From the NCBI GenBank assembly GCA_959347315.1, contig OY365817.1, positions 29,294,536 through 29,358,535 on the forward strand: a DNA stretch of 64,000 nt, in the 5' to 3' direction. Under the pieces are notes generated by a model, which had not been told where the DNA came from, did no database searches, and worked only from the letters and a program-made list of their open reading frames with translations. How positions within the stretch are numbered: position 1 is the first letter of the stretch; each line of letters starts with the position of its first letter. Positions 1 through 38,529 of the stretch are shown here, in pieces. The position numbers and the translations under genes were made by a program. Origin of the DNA: Bimastos eiseni. Lineage: Eukaryota > Annelida > Clitellata > Crassiclitellata > Lumbricidae.

Positions 1-94
1 TTATCATCCGGTATCGATCGCTTTGAGGAACGCTGTCTTCATCCTCATCTTTCTATTTATCCTCTTCTCCAGTTCTCCCACTTCTTCCTCCTCT

Positions 95-290
95 ACCTCT
101 TCCTCCTTTTCTCCTACTCTTCTTCTTCCTCGTCCTCCTCCTCCTCCTATTGCTCTTCCTCTTATCCCCCCTCTCCTCCCTCTTTGTCCTCTTCTCTCTA
201 TTCCTCCTCTTTCTCCTCCTTTTCTCCTCTTCCTCTTCTTTCTCATCTTCCTTTTTCTTCCTCCTCTTTTCCTCCTTCTCCTCTTTAGAC
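95..290. repeat. Pyrimidine-rich (TCC/TTC) tract
   Basis: The plus strand is almost only C and T in irregular TCC, TTC and CTT triplets. This yields spurious open frames on both strands. Similar irregular tracts lie at 2,165-2,310 (pyrimidine) and 2,500-2,660 (purine). Confidence 0.8.
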
Positions 291-639
291 CCACCCAACA
301 TCCACACCTTGTCCCACAGGCGTCGTCCCTTGCATCTCGTATTCATAGTCAGACGTAGACATAGATTAAACCTTCAGAGGATAGGCTTTGAATCACGAAT
401 CCTTTTGACCTCACAAAAACACAACAGGTCGCACACACACATACGCAGACAAACCAACGGACAAAGACACAGAGGAACGCAATGACATGGTAATGAAACG
501 TAGACATTGATCAACCACACACGTACATTGACGGGTGAACGCACAGACGCAGAAGGAGTGGGAGAGGGACAGACGTTTAATATAGCAATATGTTGTGGCG
601 CTCGCGTTGACTGGTCTGGAATTGGTGTAAGAGACGAAC

Positions 640-850
640 TGATGGAAGCAAGGAAGGATGGACGGGTGGAAAAAGGAAGGATGGACGGATGGAAAGATGG
701 AAACAGGACGGATGGATGAATGGATGGATCGATGGATGGAAGGAATGATTGATTAATGAAAGGATGGAAAGATGGAAAAAAGGAAGGAAAGATGGATGTT
801 TGATTGGATGGATGATTGTATGTAGAAATGGAAGAATGGATGGAGAGAAG
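640..850. repeat. GGAT/GGAA degenerate tetranucleotide repeat
   Basis: The plus strand is a degenerate run of ggat, ggaa and tgga words, such as gatggatgg. No coding signal beyond the repeat is visible. Confidence 0.8.
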
Positions 851-1063
851 AAATGAATTAATGAGGTAAAGATTAATGGTGGTAGGTACTGGAAGCAATG
901 GCTGACTGTGAAAGAACAGAACTGCGTGGAGCAAAAAGAGAAGAGATAAAAAAATTATTGCAGGATTCCTTATCACTACTTTTTATACAACGCAAGTCAT
1001 AAAAACGGTGAACGCATTATTCCATCAGAATAGCATCAAAGATCTCTCTACTCTCTCAGCGTT

Positions 1064-1992
1064 CATTCTCCTTCCCTCCTTCCCTCTTTCCCTCCTTCCC
1101 TCTTTCCCTCTTTCCCTCCTTCCCTCCTTCCCTCCTTCCCTCCTTCCCTTCTTCTCTCCTTCCCTCCTTCTCTCCTTCCCTCCTTCCCTTCTTCCCTCCT
1201 TCCCTCCTTCCCTCCTTCCCTCCTTCCCTCCTTCCCTCCTTCCCTCCTTCCCTCCTTCCCTCCTTCCCTCCTTCCCTCTTTCCCTCTTTCCCTCCTTCCC
1301 TCCTTCCCTCCTTCCCTTCTTCTCTCCTTCCCTCCTTCTCTCCTTCCCTCCTTCCCTTCTTCCCTCCTTCCCTCCTTCCCTCCTTCCCTCCTTCCCTTCT
1401 TCTCTCCTTCCCTCCTTCCCTTCTTCCCTCCTTCCCTTCTTCTCTCCTTCCCTTCTTCCCTCCTTCCCTTCTTCTCTCCTTCCCTCCTTCCCTTCTTCTC
1501 TCCTTCCCTCCTTCCCTTCTTCCCTCCTTCCCTCCTTCCCTCCTTCCCTCCTTCCCTCCTTCCCTCCTTCCCTCCTTCCCTCCTTCCCTCCTTCCCTCCT
1601 TCCCTCCTTCCCTCCTTCCCTCTTTCCCTCTTTCCCTCCTTCCCTCCTTCCCTCCTTCCCTTCTTCTCTCCTTCCCTCCTTCCCTTCTTCTCTCACTCCC
1701 TCCTTCCCTTCTTCTCTCCTTCCCTCCTTCCCTTCTTCCCTCCTTCCCTTCTTCTCTCCTTCCCTTCTTCCCTCCTTCCCTTCTTCTCTCCTTCCCTCCT
1801 TCCCTTCTTCTCTCCTTCCCTCCTTCCCTTCTTCCCTCCTTCCCTTCTTCTCTCACTCCCTCCTTCCCTTCTTCTCTCCTTCCCTCCTTCCCTTCTTCCC
1901 TCCTTCCCTTCTTCTCTCACTCCCTCCTTCCCTTCTTCTCTCCTTCCCTCCTTCCCTTCTTCCCTCCTTCCCTTCTTCTCTCACTCCCTCCT
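1064..1992. repeat. 930-bp homopyrimidine minisatellite (CCTT/CCCT/TTCT words)
   Basis: Over about 930 bases the plus strand is nearly pure C/T, built from ccttccct, ccttctct and ctttccct words. The only breaks are a few single A residues near the right end, in the word ctcactcc. All three frames are open through most of it on both strands, so the long LPSFPPS-type and EGRRE-type reading frames are artefacts of composition. Confidence 0.95.
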
Positions 1993-2748
1993 TCTGCTTT
2001 TTTGCATGTCTTTTACTAATTCTTTCATTACTTGAGAACAGCTTCCCTCTGCTTTAGCTTCCTGTAGTGATATCAAACCGTGATTAGCTGATTACTGCCA
2101 TTCGATGCCGATTATGACGCCGATCATCTGGAAATTTATTTAGTCAAATTAGCTTTACTCAAACATGGACCTCTAGCTCCTCTTCTTCCTCTTCTTCTTC
2201 TTCTTCCACCTCCTTCTCATTTTATTCTTCCTCCTCCTCCTACTCCTTGTCTTCTACTTCTTCCTCCTCCTCCTCCTACTCCTCCTCCTCCTCGTCTTCC
2301 TCCTCCTACTTATTCATATACATGTATGCTTGCCTCTTTCTTCTTCCATCATTCCATTCTTCCTTCATACTGAACTAATTGTAAGAAGGGCAATATCAAA
2401 TTACAGTTGTATTATATTGTATTGTATAATTACAGGGCTCCACGATATCAGTTCCACATTCTACTTCATCCGATGGATAACAAATCACGTAACTTCCGGG
2501 AGCAGTAAAGGTGGAAGAGGTGGAGATGGAGAAGGAGAAGAAAGAGGAGTGATAGGAGAAAAAGGAGGAATGTGAATAAGAATAAGATGAAGAAAGGAAG
2601 AGGAATGTGAATTATTTGGAAGGAGAAAATGGAGAAGAGGAGAAGGAGGAAGAGAATGATGATGAGTATGGGTAGGATTTAGATAAACTTAATCGAGAAC
2701 CATTTCTATGTTAATAAGATTTAACATCTGTTTTAACTAAATGTGGCT

Positions 2749-2882
2749 TTTTGGTGGTCTCGTGGTGGTCTCGTGGTGGTCTCGTGGTGGTCTCTTGGTG
2801 GTCTCGTGGTGGTCTCTTGGTGGTCTCGTGGTGGTCTCTTGGTGGTCTCGTGGGGGTCTCGTGGTGGTCTCTTGGTGTCTCT
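2749..2882. repeat. 11-bp minisatellite of GGTGGTCTCGT type
   Basis: Roughly twelve copies of an 11-bp unit, ggtggtctcgt or ggtggtctctt, lie head to tail with only C/T exchange at one position and an occasional extra base. Confidence 0.92.
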
Positions 2883-3589
2883 TCCAGTCGATTGATCGGC
2901 ATGTCATACTGAGACCACCATTCAATTCAGAACCTGTCACCTACTAACTCGGCAATCGATGCTACTGCCACCTAGCGATTGCTCTGCTGCTCTGCTTCAG
3001 CTTTTGTTGGCCGTCGATCGCTTGCTCTTGTTGTGACCTTCGGGTTCCCTGCACTGCAAACACCTCGACCAAGCAGCAACGTTCCTTCTCAGTTGTTGGC
3101 TCCCTTCTGCTTCAAACACACTCCACTAAGAGCTGCGACTGTTGCCAATGAGTAATGCCCAATTACAAGTTGCTTAAGACTGATCTGTAGGCCTATCGCC
3201 GTGCTCGGACTGGGATCGCCTCAGAGTAGATTTCTTTAGGGGGCGCTAAAATATATATGTTAAAATGAATGAGTGAATGAATGAGCGAACGAATGAATGA
3301 ATGAATTAGCAGCGTCGTTCTGCACCTTATTCCAGGCTTAAGATTTGCACTGCCAAGACTCAACTTCAACTAACCTACTTATAATCATCCAATGTTTGAT
3401 TGTTGACTCCTCGATTTTACTTGTTGGCTACACCCTCTGATGGTTTAGACATTCGGCGCAGTCGATTAATCTATATTATAGCATCGGTGGGAAACATAAA
3501 AGTATCAATAGCGCACGTCTATTTGTCACCTGCTTTTTAACGACTTCGAGTAAAAATAAGGATGATTATCATATCGTAATCGTATTGTA

Positions 3590-4240
3590 TATTTAGATTT
3601 ATGTAGCGCCTCCCACAGAATAGGTATTTAGAGGCGTCCTCAGAACGGAAGCACTGGGGAAAATGATTGGAATCGCCCTCCTCGTTCACCCAGGCTTAGG
3701 ACAGGCACTGCCAAAAAGCGAACAGTGGCAGAGCTTTCTAGTTATCCAATTCTCATCAAAATAGTTATCTCCAAAAAGCGCCACTAGAAAGCCAAGCGCA
3801 GGGCACCAGCCTATTCACGAGTGCTGCGTCGTATCAGAGGGATTGTCCAAAGGATAGTTCGAAGGAGGTCAGAGTCCGATTCCCAGACGGTCAGAGCAGG
3901 CAGCGTAGCTGTAAAAGGAGGTGTCGTTTTGGTCGAGAATTGGAATTTGGGCGATCAAGTGAGTTTGGGTGAGAGTTCTTGAAAAAGAGAGACTCAAGTT
4001 TCTAATGGAAAGCCTTTGTGGTGATGGGTGGAACCTGAGACAGATGACGGTGTGTTATTGACAGTGGTGGTGGAGGAGCCGAAAAAGAACTGAATTCAGG
4101 AGGCAGATCATTCCAGAGACGTGATGCTGCTTTGGCTATGGCTCGGTTGGAGAACCTGAGATGAGATGTCACTTGGATGAATGGGTCATGCAAAAGCATC
4201 TGGGTAGACTTGTATATATAGCATTGGTTGAAATAATTTT
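3590..4240 (-). mobile_element. LINE (CR1/L2-like) 3'-end remnant
   Basis: On the minus strand at about 4,199-4,060 a short frame reads NRAIAKAASRLWNDLPPE. This resembles the C-terminal motif of CR1/L2-type non-LTR reverse transcriptases, in which a basic/Ala-rich stretch precedes R-LWN-LP and a Ser-rich segment. The frame then breaks. The rest, down to 3,590, matches a second copy at 23,760-24,350, for example in the shared words ttgtccaaagg and tagttcgaagg. The end carries the dispersed word gtagcgcctcc. No intact ORF remains. Confidence 0.7.
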
Positions 4241-4587
4241 AAATGTGCCTAAGCGCACCTGACATTTGTCATTATTCAGTATTAGCGACATCTTGTGGTT
4301 CACGTGACTATTTATGATATTCATTATCCTCGAAACACTCAACTAATTAATCGTAATTTTAATGGATTGGATTTGGTGACAAATCACCCGTACAATCGTA
4401 TAATCTGCGGTAGAAATGAGCTATATATAACTCAATATATAATTATTCAAATATAAAGCAGGCATTAGGAGGAAGAGGAGTTAATATTAAATTATTAAGA
4501 TGACAAATCATAATTTAGACTGTACAAGGATAGTCGAACTGTCAGAAGTACGTCTTAAAATGGTGATTTAGAGATAGGCCTATAATA

Positions 4588-4696
4588 CACAGACACACAG
4601 ACACACAGACACAAACACAGACACACACACAGACACACACAGACACACACACATACACACACAGACACACACACAGACACACACACATACGCAAAT
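4588..4696. repeat. CA/CAGA microsatellite
   Basis: A degenerate acacacag and acacacac repeat runs for about 100 bases. Confidence 0.9.
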
Positions 4697-6416
4697 AAGA
4701 CAAAGAGACACTCGCAGATGCATAGCTAACAGACGGGATGGTGTCAATTGTAGCAACTGGTAAAATAAGAACCAAAATGCCGAGATCGAATAACAGATGG
4801 TGTATGACGTTAGGACTTAGTAGAATTGTTCAGTGCCTCCCAATTGTTCAGTTTTAAAGTTTTAACACAAGAGGTCAACAGGTGCATCCGAATCGTAACT
4901 TAAAGTTAAATTACGCGCCTCATAAATAGTGAACTGATTCGTTGAGAATCTGTCCAGTTGGAAATTTCGTCATGTTGCTCTGTGACAGTCGCTTTGGATA
5001 CTGTTGCCTAGCGACGGGGCCATGGCCCGATCCTTGGCCCAGTTGACCCACTCAATCACTCACCTGAATCTACCTCGTGATGCATAAATACGATTTAAAA
5101 TAGACCAAATACCTTTCTGCTTATTAATGCAGGATTCATTGTCTTACAAGCAATTCGTTTACTTTCATGTATCTGACATATCTGTGTATTTAAATTATAT
5201 TACTTATTAATTCAATAGTCCTAACGATCTGCTTCGAGTATTTTGAGCGGGAACAGAGAGGCAAATACCCGCTGCAGTACCAGTTAGGCTGCTGCAGACA
5301 TTGACTGGCGATGGTGCCAAGGTTGGAATCGGGGGGAAGGAATATCGTGTGTGACGTGTTCTATATATATTCACATATTTTCCTATTATAAAGCGGATAG
5401 GCCTATTATGTGATAAATATGGACGTCTTTACATTGGCGATCTGTAGTATATTTATATCTGTTGACATTCTGTCCTTATGCGACTAAATATAGTCAGTCG
5501 TCAATACGTTGATGAACTATAAACCTTATTTATATATCTCCATGTATGTAAATGTGAATATGTAATTAGATTATGCAGATAATCCTACGGGGATTTCGTT
5601 TCTGCAATAAGATGCGTTGTTTTGTATAGACTAGTTTCTTGTAATAGTTGGGAGATATGAATTAGCAGCATAGGCCACAGATACATGAACCATCGTTCGG
5701 ATATGAACTGTGCTCGGTACCCCTCCATACGAGCGTTCTATCGTAGACTCCCTTTTACTCTGTAATTCACCAAACGTTCTTGATTCAAATCTCGACATCA
5801 TACTGACTCAATAAGTCAATACCAATGAAAAATAGGAAAAAATTACAGATGAAAAAACAAACGACATCGTATCTCACAGCCAGTATCTGCTGCAGCCCTC
5901 AGTCGTAGCCTACTCAATTGGGACAACTCGATCAATCAATCAATCAATCATCGCCAATCGGCACCATTGCACCGATCATCGTAATGATCATGGGCATCAA
6001 CTATTATCTTTCAATAGCCATGTTATATCAATCAATCATCGATCATCATCATCATAACTGCTGCTGCCTGTCTCACAATCACAAAACAACATCATATACA
6101 AACAGGGTCATCAAACCCACAGGTCAAACACAAGAGTTCAGCCAAGACCACCTGTTCGCATCATCACCACCACCACCAGCAGCAGCAGCAACTGATGCAA
6201 CAGTAAAGACGATGCAGATTGATAAACTCTGAGTTGAAGATTTCTTGTTGTCAATAATTTATTTAAACTTGTCATCAGTCGTTGAGTTAGGAACAGAGAA
6301 AGCAGTCAGTGGCCTCTTCACAAGGTCACAGAAAAAGAAGTTGACGAATCATCTATACATACAGCGAATATAACAATATCATAGATTCAAGAAGATATTA
6401 TTACACGAAAACTCAT

Positions 6417-6418
6417 CG

Positions 6419-6456
<38 letters not shown>
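6417..6456. repeat. (ATC)n microsatellite
   Basis: About 13 uninterrupted cat/atc triplets. Confidence 0.9.
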
Positions 6457-6457
<1 letters not shown>

Positions 6458-7329
6458 GCTTAATTAAACACAGTAAATACACAGTGTCCAAAAAACGAGA
6501 CAATCTTTGCTTCTGCAAACAAATACCTCTGCATGGGCCTAAAACCTTTGCTCATAGAGTCTTACGTTGCAGCCCTCGAATAATTATTTGGAAAAGACCA
6601 ATTTTAACAAGAAGAGAGATATTCTCTTATTAAAATGCACCATCATCTAACGACACCTTAAGAGTAGGTGTACACATGAAATGAAGAGAGAGTTTTTATG
6701 ATTACAGATTCATAGACTCATAGTTTAAGTTCATCAACAGAGACCATTAGACAAAAGAACAAGAACAAGACTGACTGAAAGTGAAATGCTTAGAGTGGAT
6801 GATAAATTCTTGAAAGAAAAACAGTAGACCATCATCAACTGAAATTACATCGTCAGATATCAACAACATTAGGACCACAATGAACTTTAGGACCATAATG
6901 AACATTAGGACCGGAGGACCAAACCGAACCATAAACCACCACCACCACCAACACACTCGCAGGCACAAACACTTGTTCTAAAAGGAGACAACGATCTGTG
7001 TGTGGAAATGCATAACACACACTCACACATACACTGACCAACACTCACTAATAGAAATAATCAACAATAATAATAATAGTCAACAACAATTAATAACTAC
7101 AACAAATAATAATTAATAATAAAGAATAATAATAATAATAATAAAGAGGAAAGTTCATTCGAAAGCAGCGTAAAAGACAAATGAACTCTGAAGAAGAAGA
7201 AACGAAGAAGAAATTAAGAATAAGTAGTTTCATTTCATTTCAACAAAAAACACGATTGATTCATTAACTTATTATATTAAAAAAATAAACGGATCTTAAC
7301 CGATTAATACCATGCAACAGATTATATAT

Positions 7330-7442
7330 ATTTTATGTATGTATACATATATATATATATCATATATATAATCCATCAATGTAAAATTGTATACTTCTAC
7401 AATTTATATATATACTTCACGTGTATAGATATATTTATACAT

Positions 7443-7492
<50 letters not shown>
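7330..7492. repeat. AT-rich (TA)n/(CA)n microsatellite
   Basis: Compound tatata and acacac repeat, with one pure (AT) block near 7,450-7,488. A similar (AT)n block lies at 8,170-8,212. Confidence 0.9.
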
Positions 7493-8166
7493 AAATACAA
7501 TGTATGTTTGTTTTTTGTGGCAGACATTGTATTGTATTTCCACTCATGATGAGCAACATCTTACTTCAGGTAATGTTATAGTAATGTTACTTGTATCATC
7601 CAAATCTTCAGTACTAACATTAATAGAAGAATAATTCAATGGATTTGGTTGAGCAGTTGATGAGCTCATCCGACCGTGTCCTCCTGCTGCTGGTGATGAG
7701 GCTCAAGACAGGAAATGATGACAATCCCTCATCCTCATCACTACCATCATCTATCCTTCATCCAGACGTTAAGCTACCAAACAGGCAAAGCATCTGCCCC
7801 AAGCGACCGCACGGGTGGCCGGGTCAGACCGTACAGAGCGTCGTCGATCGACATCCCCCATATGCTACCACTCCATCCTACACGGATAGGACACACCCCT
7901 TCCCTTTATCCAATGCAATTCCAAGCAACCCTTAACTCCCAGATGACCTTTAATCTAGTTCCAACAAAATGCCTTTTGCCTCCAGTATATATACATAGAA
8001 CGATATATCCTATTTATACACAAGTGAAGATAATCTATTTCAATATTGATTACAAACACAATTTATGGCCACCAGAAACGAGAGAAGAGTAGATTCCCCT
8101 GCATCAACCAACAGATGTCATAACTATTACCCTCTCTTCAATACATATATATGTAAAAATACACAT

Positions 8167-8213
<47 letters not shown>

Positions 8214-8556
8214 CAATGCAATGCATATACACGTTTCCGCAGTAGGCAAATGTTAAATACGGAGGGTTCACATGTTGACAAAGACGCAGCAGAATCTAAC
8301 ACATCAATAGCGCAACGCTTTTCAACATACATGTACACACGTCAACTGCAGACGTCATCAAAAGTTGACCAATAGACAACGGAGCAACGTTGGCGTCACT
8401 GCGTCGTTGTCCGTTGCACATGCAGATCTGTCCGTTCACATTCGTCCGATATTCACAGTTGAACTGATTGTAATGAAAGCACTAAGTTGCATGGTTGTCA
8501 AGAGGACAACCACAAAGGAAATGCAAAAATGGATCCAAATGCCGTTGTACACCATC

Positions 8557-8925
8557 AGTCAACGGTTGTCTTCCGATGACAACCACCTTCAGTCAACGGT
8601 TGTCTTCCGATGACAACCACCTTATATCGGTCAACGGTTGTCTTCCGATGACAACCACCTTATATCGGTCAACGGTTGTCTTCCGATGACAACCACCTTA
8701 TATCGGTCAACGGTTGTCTTCCGATGACAACCACCTTCAGTCAACGGTTGTCTTCCGCAACCACCTTCAGTTAACGGTTGTATTTCGATGACAACCACCT
8801 TCCGTCAACGGTTGTCTTCTGATGACAACTACCTTCAGTCAACGGTTGTCTTTCGATGACAATCACCTACAGTTGACGGTTGTCTTCCATTGACAACCAA
8901 CTTCGGTCAACAATGACAACCAGGA
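8557..8925. repeat. Hairpin-forming 34-38 bp minisatellite
   Basis: About ten units each contain ggttgtc, a 7-base spacer such as ttccgat, and gacaacc, so each unit is a short perfect inverted repeat (7-bp stem). Linkers between hairpins are either accttcagtcaac or a longer form with tatatcgg. Units at the right end diverge, and one (near 8,750) has lost the loop and part of the second arm. A related lone hairpin, ggttgtc-aagag-gacaacc, lies just upstream at about 8,492. Confidence 0.92.
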
Positions 8926-9664
8926 GAGGGGAGGCCAAGCGAGCGAGCAGAGAAACGACGAAAAATCACAGTTCCTGGACAGACAGATAGATGGCGCTGA
9001 CATCATCCGTCGTCATCGTTAAGGACAGCAGCAGCAGCAGCAACTGGAATCGAATTCCTTGTGAAAGACAGGGTCTTGAAAGACCAACACAAGACAATGG
9101 AAACAGAGACTTTTCTACAATCAACAGAAAACAAATCCAGATGACACAGATGATTGACACAAAGGAGATCGACACAACAATCAAAACTTAAGTTATTGTT
9201 TGACATCGGCAAGATGATAGTCAACTCAAACAAGATCACTTTATTAATCATTAAGTAATTTAAGTTAAGAATAGACGATAACTCAAGTCAAAAAACAGTT
9301 CTACAAAACAGTCTTTCAATCTCTTTCTGTTTCAAAAAGCAACTTCAAATTCAGTTTTGTTTTCTATTTCAAAACAGTTCTTAATACAACTCAGTCAAAA
9401 ACAGCTTCACAAAGAAAACACATCAAACCGAATGATTAGAAAACACAGCAGTAAAGCGCCTATTTATCAACACGTGAATCTCAGCCGATGATGAGCATAA
9501 TTACTCGACAGATGTTGTTGCTCTGAGCGATGAATACGTCGTGTACGTCTCTTACCTGCCGCACTACGTAGTCACCTGGAAAGGAGGAAAGTCATCTGTA
9601 GATTTCCTACAAGAAGCAGAAACAAAAGGATCAAACATCACAAAACTGAATCAGCCTCAATCTA

Positions 9665-9790
9665 TCATTCTGTCTGTCTGTCTCTCTCTGTCTGTCTCTC
9701 TCTCTGTCTGTCTCTCTCTCTGTCTGTCTCTCTCTCTGTCTGTCTCTCTCTCTATATGTCTCTACCTCTTTCTCTCTCTCTCCATCTGTG
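9665..9790. repeat. TGTC/TCTC compound microsatellite
   Basis: Repeating tgtctgtctctctc words on the plus strand. Confidence 0.9.
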
Positions 9791-10238
9791 TCTTTCTAAC
9801 TCACTCTTCTTCCATACTTCTGAATTCATCCATGAAGAAGTTCAGCAACGTTCAAAGACAAAGAATACAGAGAGTATAATGCATCATACTATCACAGTTT
9901 CCATGGGGACAGAAGAAAATTGGAAAGGAAGGCAGAGAGAGAAAGGAAGACAGAGAAAGATAGACAGAGACATATAGACAGAGAAACAGAGCCAGACAAA
10001 GGCACTGGCTGGTTTGTCATCTCTTGCTACATATTTCCCATATTCATCCTATTGAACAAATCATATGATAGAAAACTCCAGACATAACTTAGCCTCATAA
10101 TATTGTATTCTGCTGCCCTATTAAATGAATGATGCCGATGAAAAGGTCACCTCGTCTATCTACCCTGAACAGACAAATCCTTATCTTCATAGCAGAACAG
10201 AGTGAACACAGACCTTAGCACCTAAACTTCGAACCCGT

Positions 10239-23058
<12,820 letters not shown>

Positions 23059-26008
23059 CGCTCGCCGATTCCTTGCGTCCGTTATGTGGAATGATTCCTT
23101 TTCCAGCGATCTACAGTTAATTTCGAGCTAAAAGTCATAGGATTGCGCAGTAATCGCAGTCCCCAAATCGGCCCCTATCTGCCCCTGCAATACGTAACTA
23201 CGACCATCAGTATGAGTCCTGCCAGTATGTCGTCGAACGGTATTTTGCGAGACAACAGTGAGAAGAAATGCATTTCATGTCCTCAACGCAAGGCGACACC
23301 ACCTTCCGTCCCTCAGAAAAACCGCCTTTTCCCTTCGACATTTTTCCATTTAAAGTCATTTAATGTGAGATAAATGTTAATTATAAAAGGCGCCTCTGTA
23401 TACGATTTACCTGATCGCTAATTATTGTGCAGGATCGCTAATAATTGTGCAGCGTTGATTGACAATTAGGATTGCGCTGTTCGAAGCTAGTCTCCCATAA
23501 TGACATGGATCTCTTACAGACCGGCTGAGTATCATTTTAATCTCAATGGGATACTGAAGATATCTTTCAATCATTTTTTCCCATTTAAGGCGCTGTTACA
23601 CTCCATGTTTTAATAGTAGGAAAAATTCGATCTACTTAACCTTTCCTATCCTATAACATGTTCGTACTATGAACCAGTACTATATCTTAATTCGCATTGT
23701 TTTTATTCATTTTTTAAATTTTTAACGAACCAAAATATGAATCAGACGTAATCGTAATCTCCAAACTTCTATAGCGCCACTAAAAAAGTCAAGCACTGCT
23801 ACAGCGCCAGCTATTTCAAAGAGCGCCGAATCAAGCCATAGGCCTATGGGTTGTCCAAAGGGTAGTTCGAAGGTGGTCAGAGTCAGGTCTCCAGAAGAGG
23901 CAGAGTAAGTAGCTGGTGAGGCGGGTGTACGTCGTTTAGGTAGAGTATTGGAAGGTGGAAAATCAGGTGAGCCGAAGAATGAATTCTTGAAGAGGCGAGA
24001 TTTTGGCTTCGAGTGAAAAGCTCTAAGGGGTGATGGACAGAAGAGCCTGGGGTAAAAGATGGTGGGTGACTTGCAATGATAGACCTATTGGAGGATTTGA
24101 TCAAACAGTGCGGGATTCAAAAGGCGCGTTTGGTCGATGTCTATGGTTTAGTCAGCCGCCATGTGTGAAGATGCATGCATTTCCAAATTCAAGAAAACCA
24201 GTGAGAAATAATGAGTTTTGAACCGCTTTTTGAATGAAACGAATTTGAGCTACGAAGAGAGAGTACGTGGCAGTCGATTTTATTCCATAGGAGCAGACGA
24301 TTGGAATACACGATAGCCCATAATTATAACTACTGTACAACATCGTCGTGGCTCAGCTGATAGACCTGTATACTTGATGATCGTAGACAACGAGGAGGGG
24401 TGTGATTATAGTTGAGCATGGTGTTTACTATTTTAGGCCTATCATGTAACTTTTATTTTGAATTCAACAGGAAGCCAGTGCACATATTTATCAATTCTGA
24501 ACCCGTTGATTTATATCAAAGGATTTCTCTGTTTGGAAACTGCATGACATGACATTATACAAAGTCATGACTCATATTTATTTAACAGATGATTTTTATT
24601 GTCTCCCTACCACTGGTCGGCGCCATAGATCCTTCTGCGGAGGTCTGTGTATAACTCTAATATCGATACGAGCTAAATAAATGATTTTCTGCTGTTGTAA
24701 TCTTCGTACAATTGATTGTGGGTCGATACCTACCTATAGCATTTGTGAATATTATTCTTCTGCCCCGAAATCGCAAAGTTGCAAAAAATAGGTCAACACG
24801 AATATCCTGTGCTGGTCAGTAATTCCTTCCATTTCTCAGCATCATTCTTCTCTTAAATGTTGTGGTCTATGCCTTGAGCGTTGTTTACTTTTACAGCTGC
24901 TGATTGTTCTGCCCATCGATAATAAATTATATCCATCAGACCTTCATCAACAACCCAAACAACTTATGGGGCCTCTGGTTTCTGTTTCTCTTGTATTGTC
25001 GTATTCCCTCAGTCTTAACCCGGGCTAGTCAGGCTGCACAGTAGGCCTAATGAGTTTCGTTTTACTGCATATTTAATAATTATCATTACTGGCCTATCCT
25101 TAATGACTACAATACCATTACCAATCAGTTTCCAGTCCTTCATCACGAAACCCATATTTATCATAGGCCTACTTGGTTCACATCAGATTAAATATCTGAT
25201 GGTTAATTGCTTAACTTTTTCCATTTAGGCCAAATTTCAAAATTGCATATTAACAGAATTTCAACATTTGTCATAAAAATTAGTTAGACTGAATAACTCA
25301 TAAAGTAAAATTCTTCAGCAACTGCAATCATCATGAAGTCAACAGAACCATGTTTCTCGATTAATGCAGACAGTTACATTGGTCGAGTTTATACAGCTCT
25401 ACCCTTAGAACTCTAACCCTTTGCAACATCACCATACTGTATAGAAAAGCTGTTATCTGACCAAATGATGTTGCTTCTGTGAGGCCTATTAACCTAAATA
25501 TAGACCCATATACAGGCCTGGTCATACTTTGTGTTTGCAACATTCAAAAACCATTAATTCGCATAGATGGATAAGAGCGTGATGCAGGCATTGAACAATG
25601 ATAATTATATAATACAGATATATAATTATATTCTTTATTATTCAAGCTGACAAATACACATTATAAAGACTACACTATGGTAAATAGTTGAACAGAAGAC
25701 GATGTGTAGAAACTTTATTGATGAATTTTTGCAAACTTTTGACTGTTGTCATTTAATTTAACAAATAGACGATGCCTTCGACGATGAAGAAGCAGCAGCT
25801 GTTAACGTAGTTTCACATTATCCCAGATTATTTTGTTCTTTCCTTCATTAGCTCGATCGTTTAAATGCTAGTGTTCTAAAATTTGGATAATAATTATCGG
25901 AAGGAGGTCCTCTTGGTATGTACATATCACAAACCTTTCCAATCGATCGATCGATTGGTAAACGCTTCGTCCAAAGCGACCGCAACTCTTTGTTTCGCCT
26001 GGACCTCA
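23059..26008. other. Intergenic region: TLK 5' side and CUL2 3' side
   Basis: No coding exon seen. The first few hundred bases next to 23,058 are relatively CpG-rich and likely carry the TLK 5' UTR and promoter. The middle holds a dispersed LINE-related repeat (23,760-24,350). The right part is AT-rich unique DNA. A minus-strand AATAAA at 25,714-25,719 lies about 300 bases after the CUL2 stop and is a plausible polyadenylation signal. Confidence 0.6.
23760..24350 (-). mobile_element. Dispersed repeat copy, LINE-related
   Basis: This segment parallels 3,590-4,200: both have ttgtccaaagg and tagttcgaagg, then a degenerate stretch with ggtgatgg and a following degraded reading frame on the minus strand. 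It is an old, broken copy. Confidence 0.6.

Positions 26009-38529
<12,521 letters not shown>

Larger units (their letters stand above)
1..10238. other. Gene-poor intergenic region left of TLK
   Basis: I find no protein-coding exon here that I can defend. Open frames in the region are low-complexity (Ser/Leu/Pro or Arg/Glu/Lys runs produced by simple repeats) or short and without family resemblance. The stretch holds long pyrimidine tracts, several minisatellites, a LINE 3'-end remnant and AT-rich unique DNA, each listed separately. The part next to 10,239 should include the 3' untranslated region of TLK; an AATAAA on the minus strand is present near 9,240. Confidence 0.6.

Noticed and set aside
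1008..2057. 349-codon plus-strand frame and long minus-strand Arg/Glu/Gly frames
   Set aside because: Product of the homopyrimidine tract; no family resemblance and several overlapping frames open at once.
5918..6232. 104-codon plus-strand frame with His and Ala/Pro runs
   Set aside because: Low-complexity content from catcat and cagcag repeats; no start context or splice evidence.
7639..8092. Two overlapping plus-strand frames of 98 and 125 codons with CpG-containing core
   Set aside because: No recognisable domain, no clear splice partners, and neither frame is supported over the other. It may be unique noncoding DNA or an exon I cannot place.
8557..8925. CRISPR-like look of the repeat-linker array
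   Set aside because: The linkers are themselves repeated, not unique spacers, and the surrounding DNA is animal nuclear sequence without cas genes.
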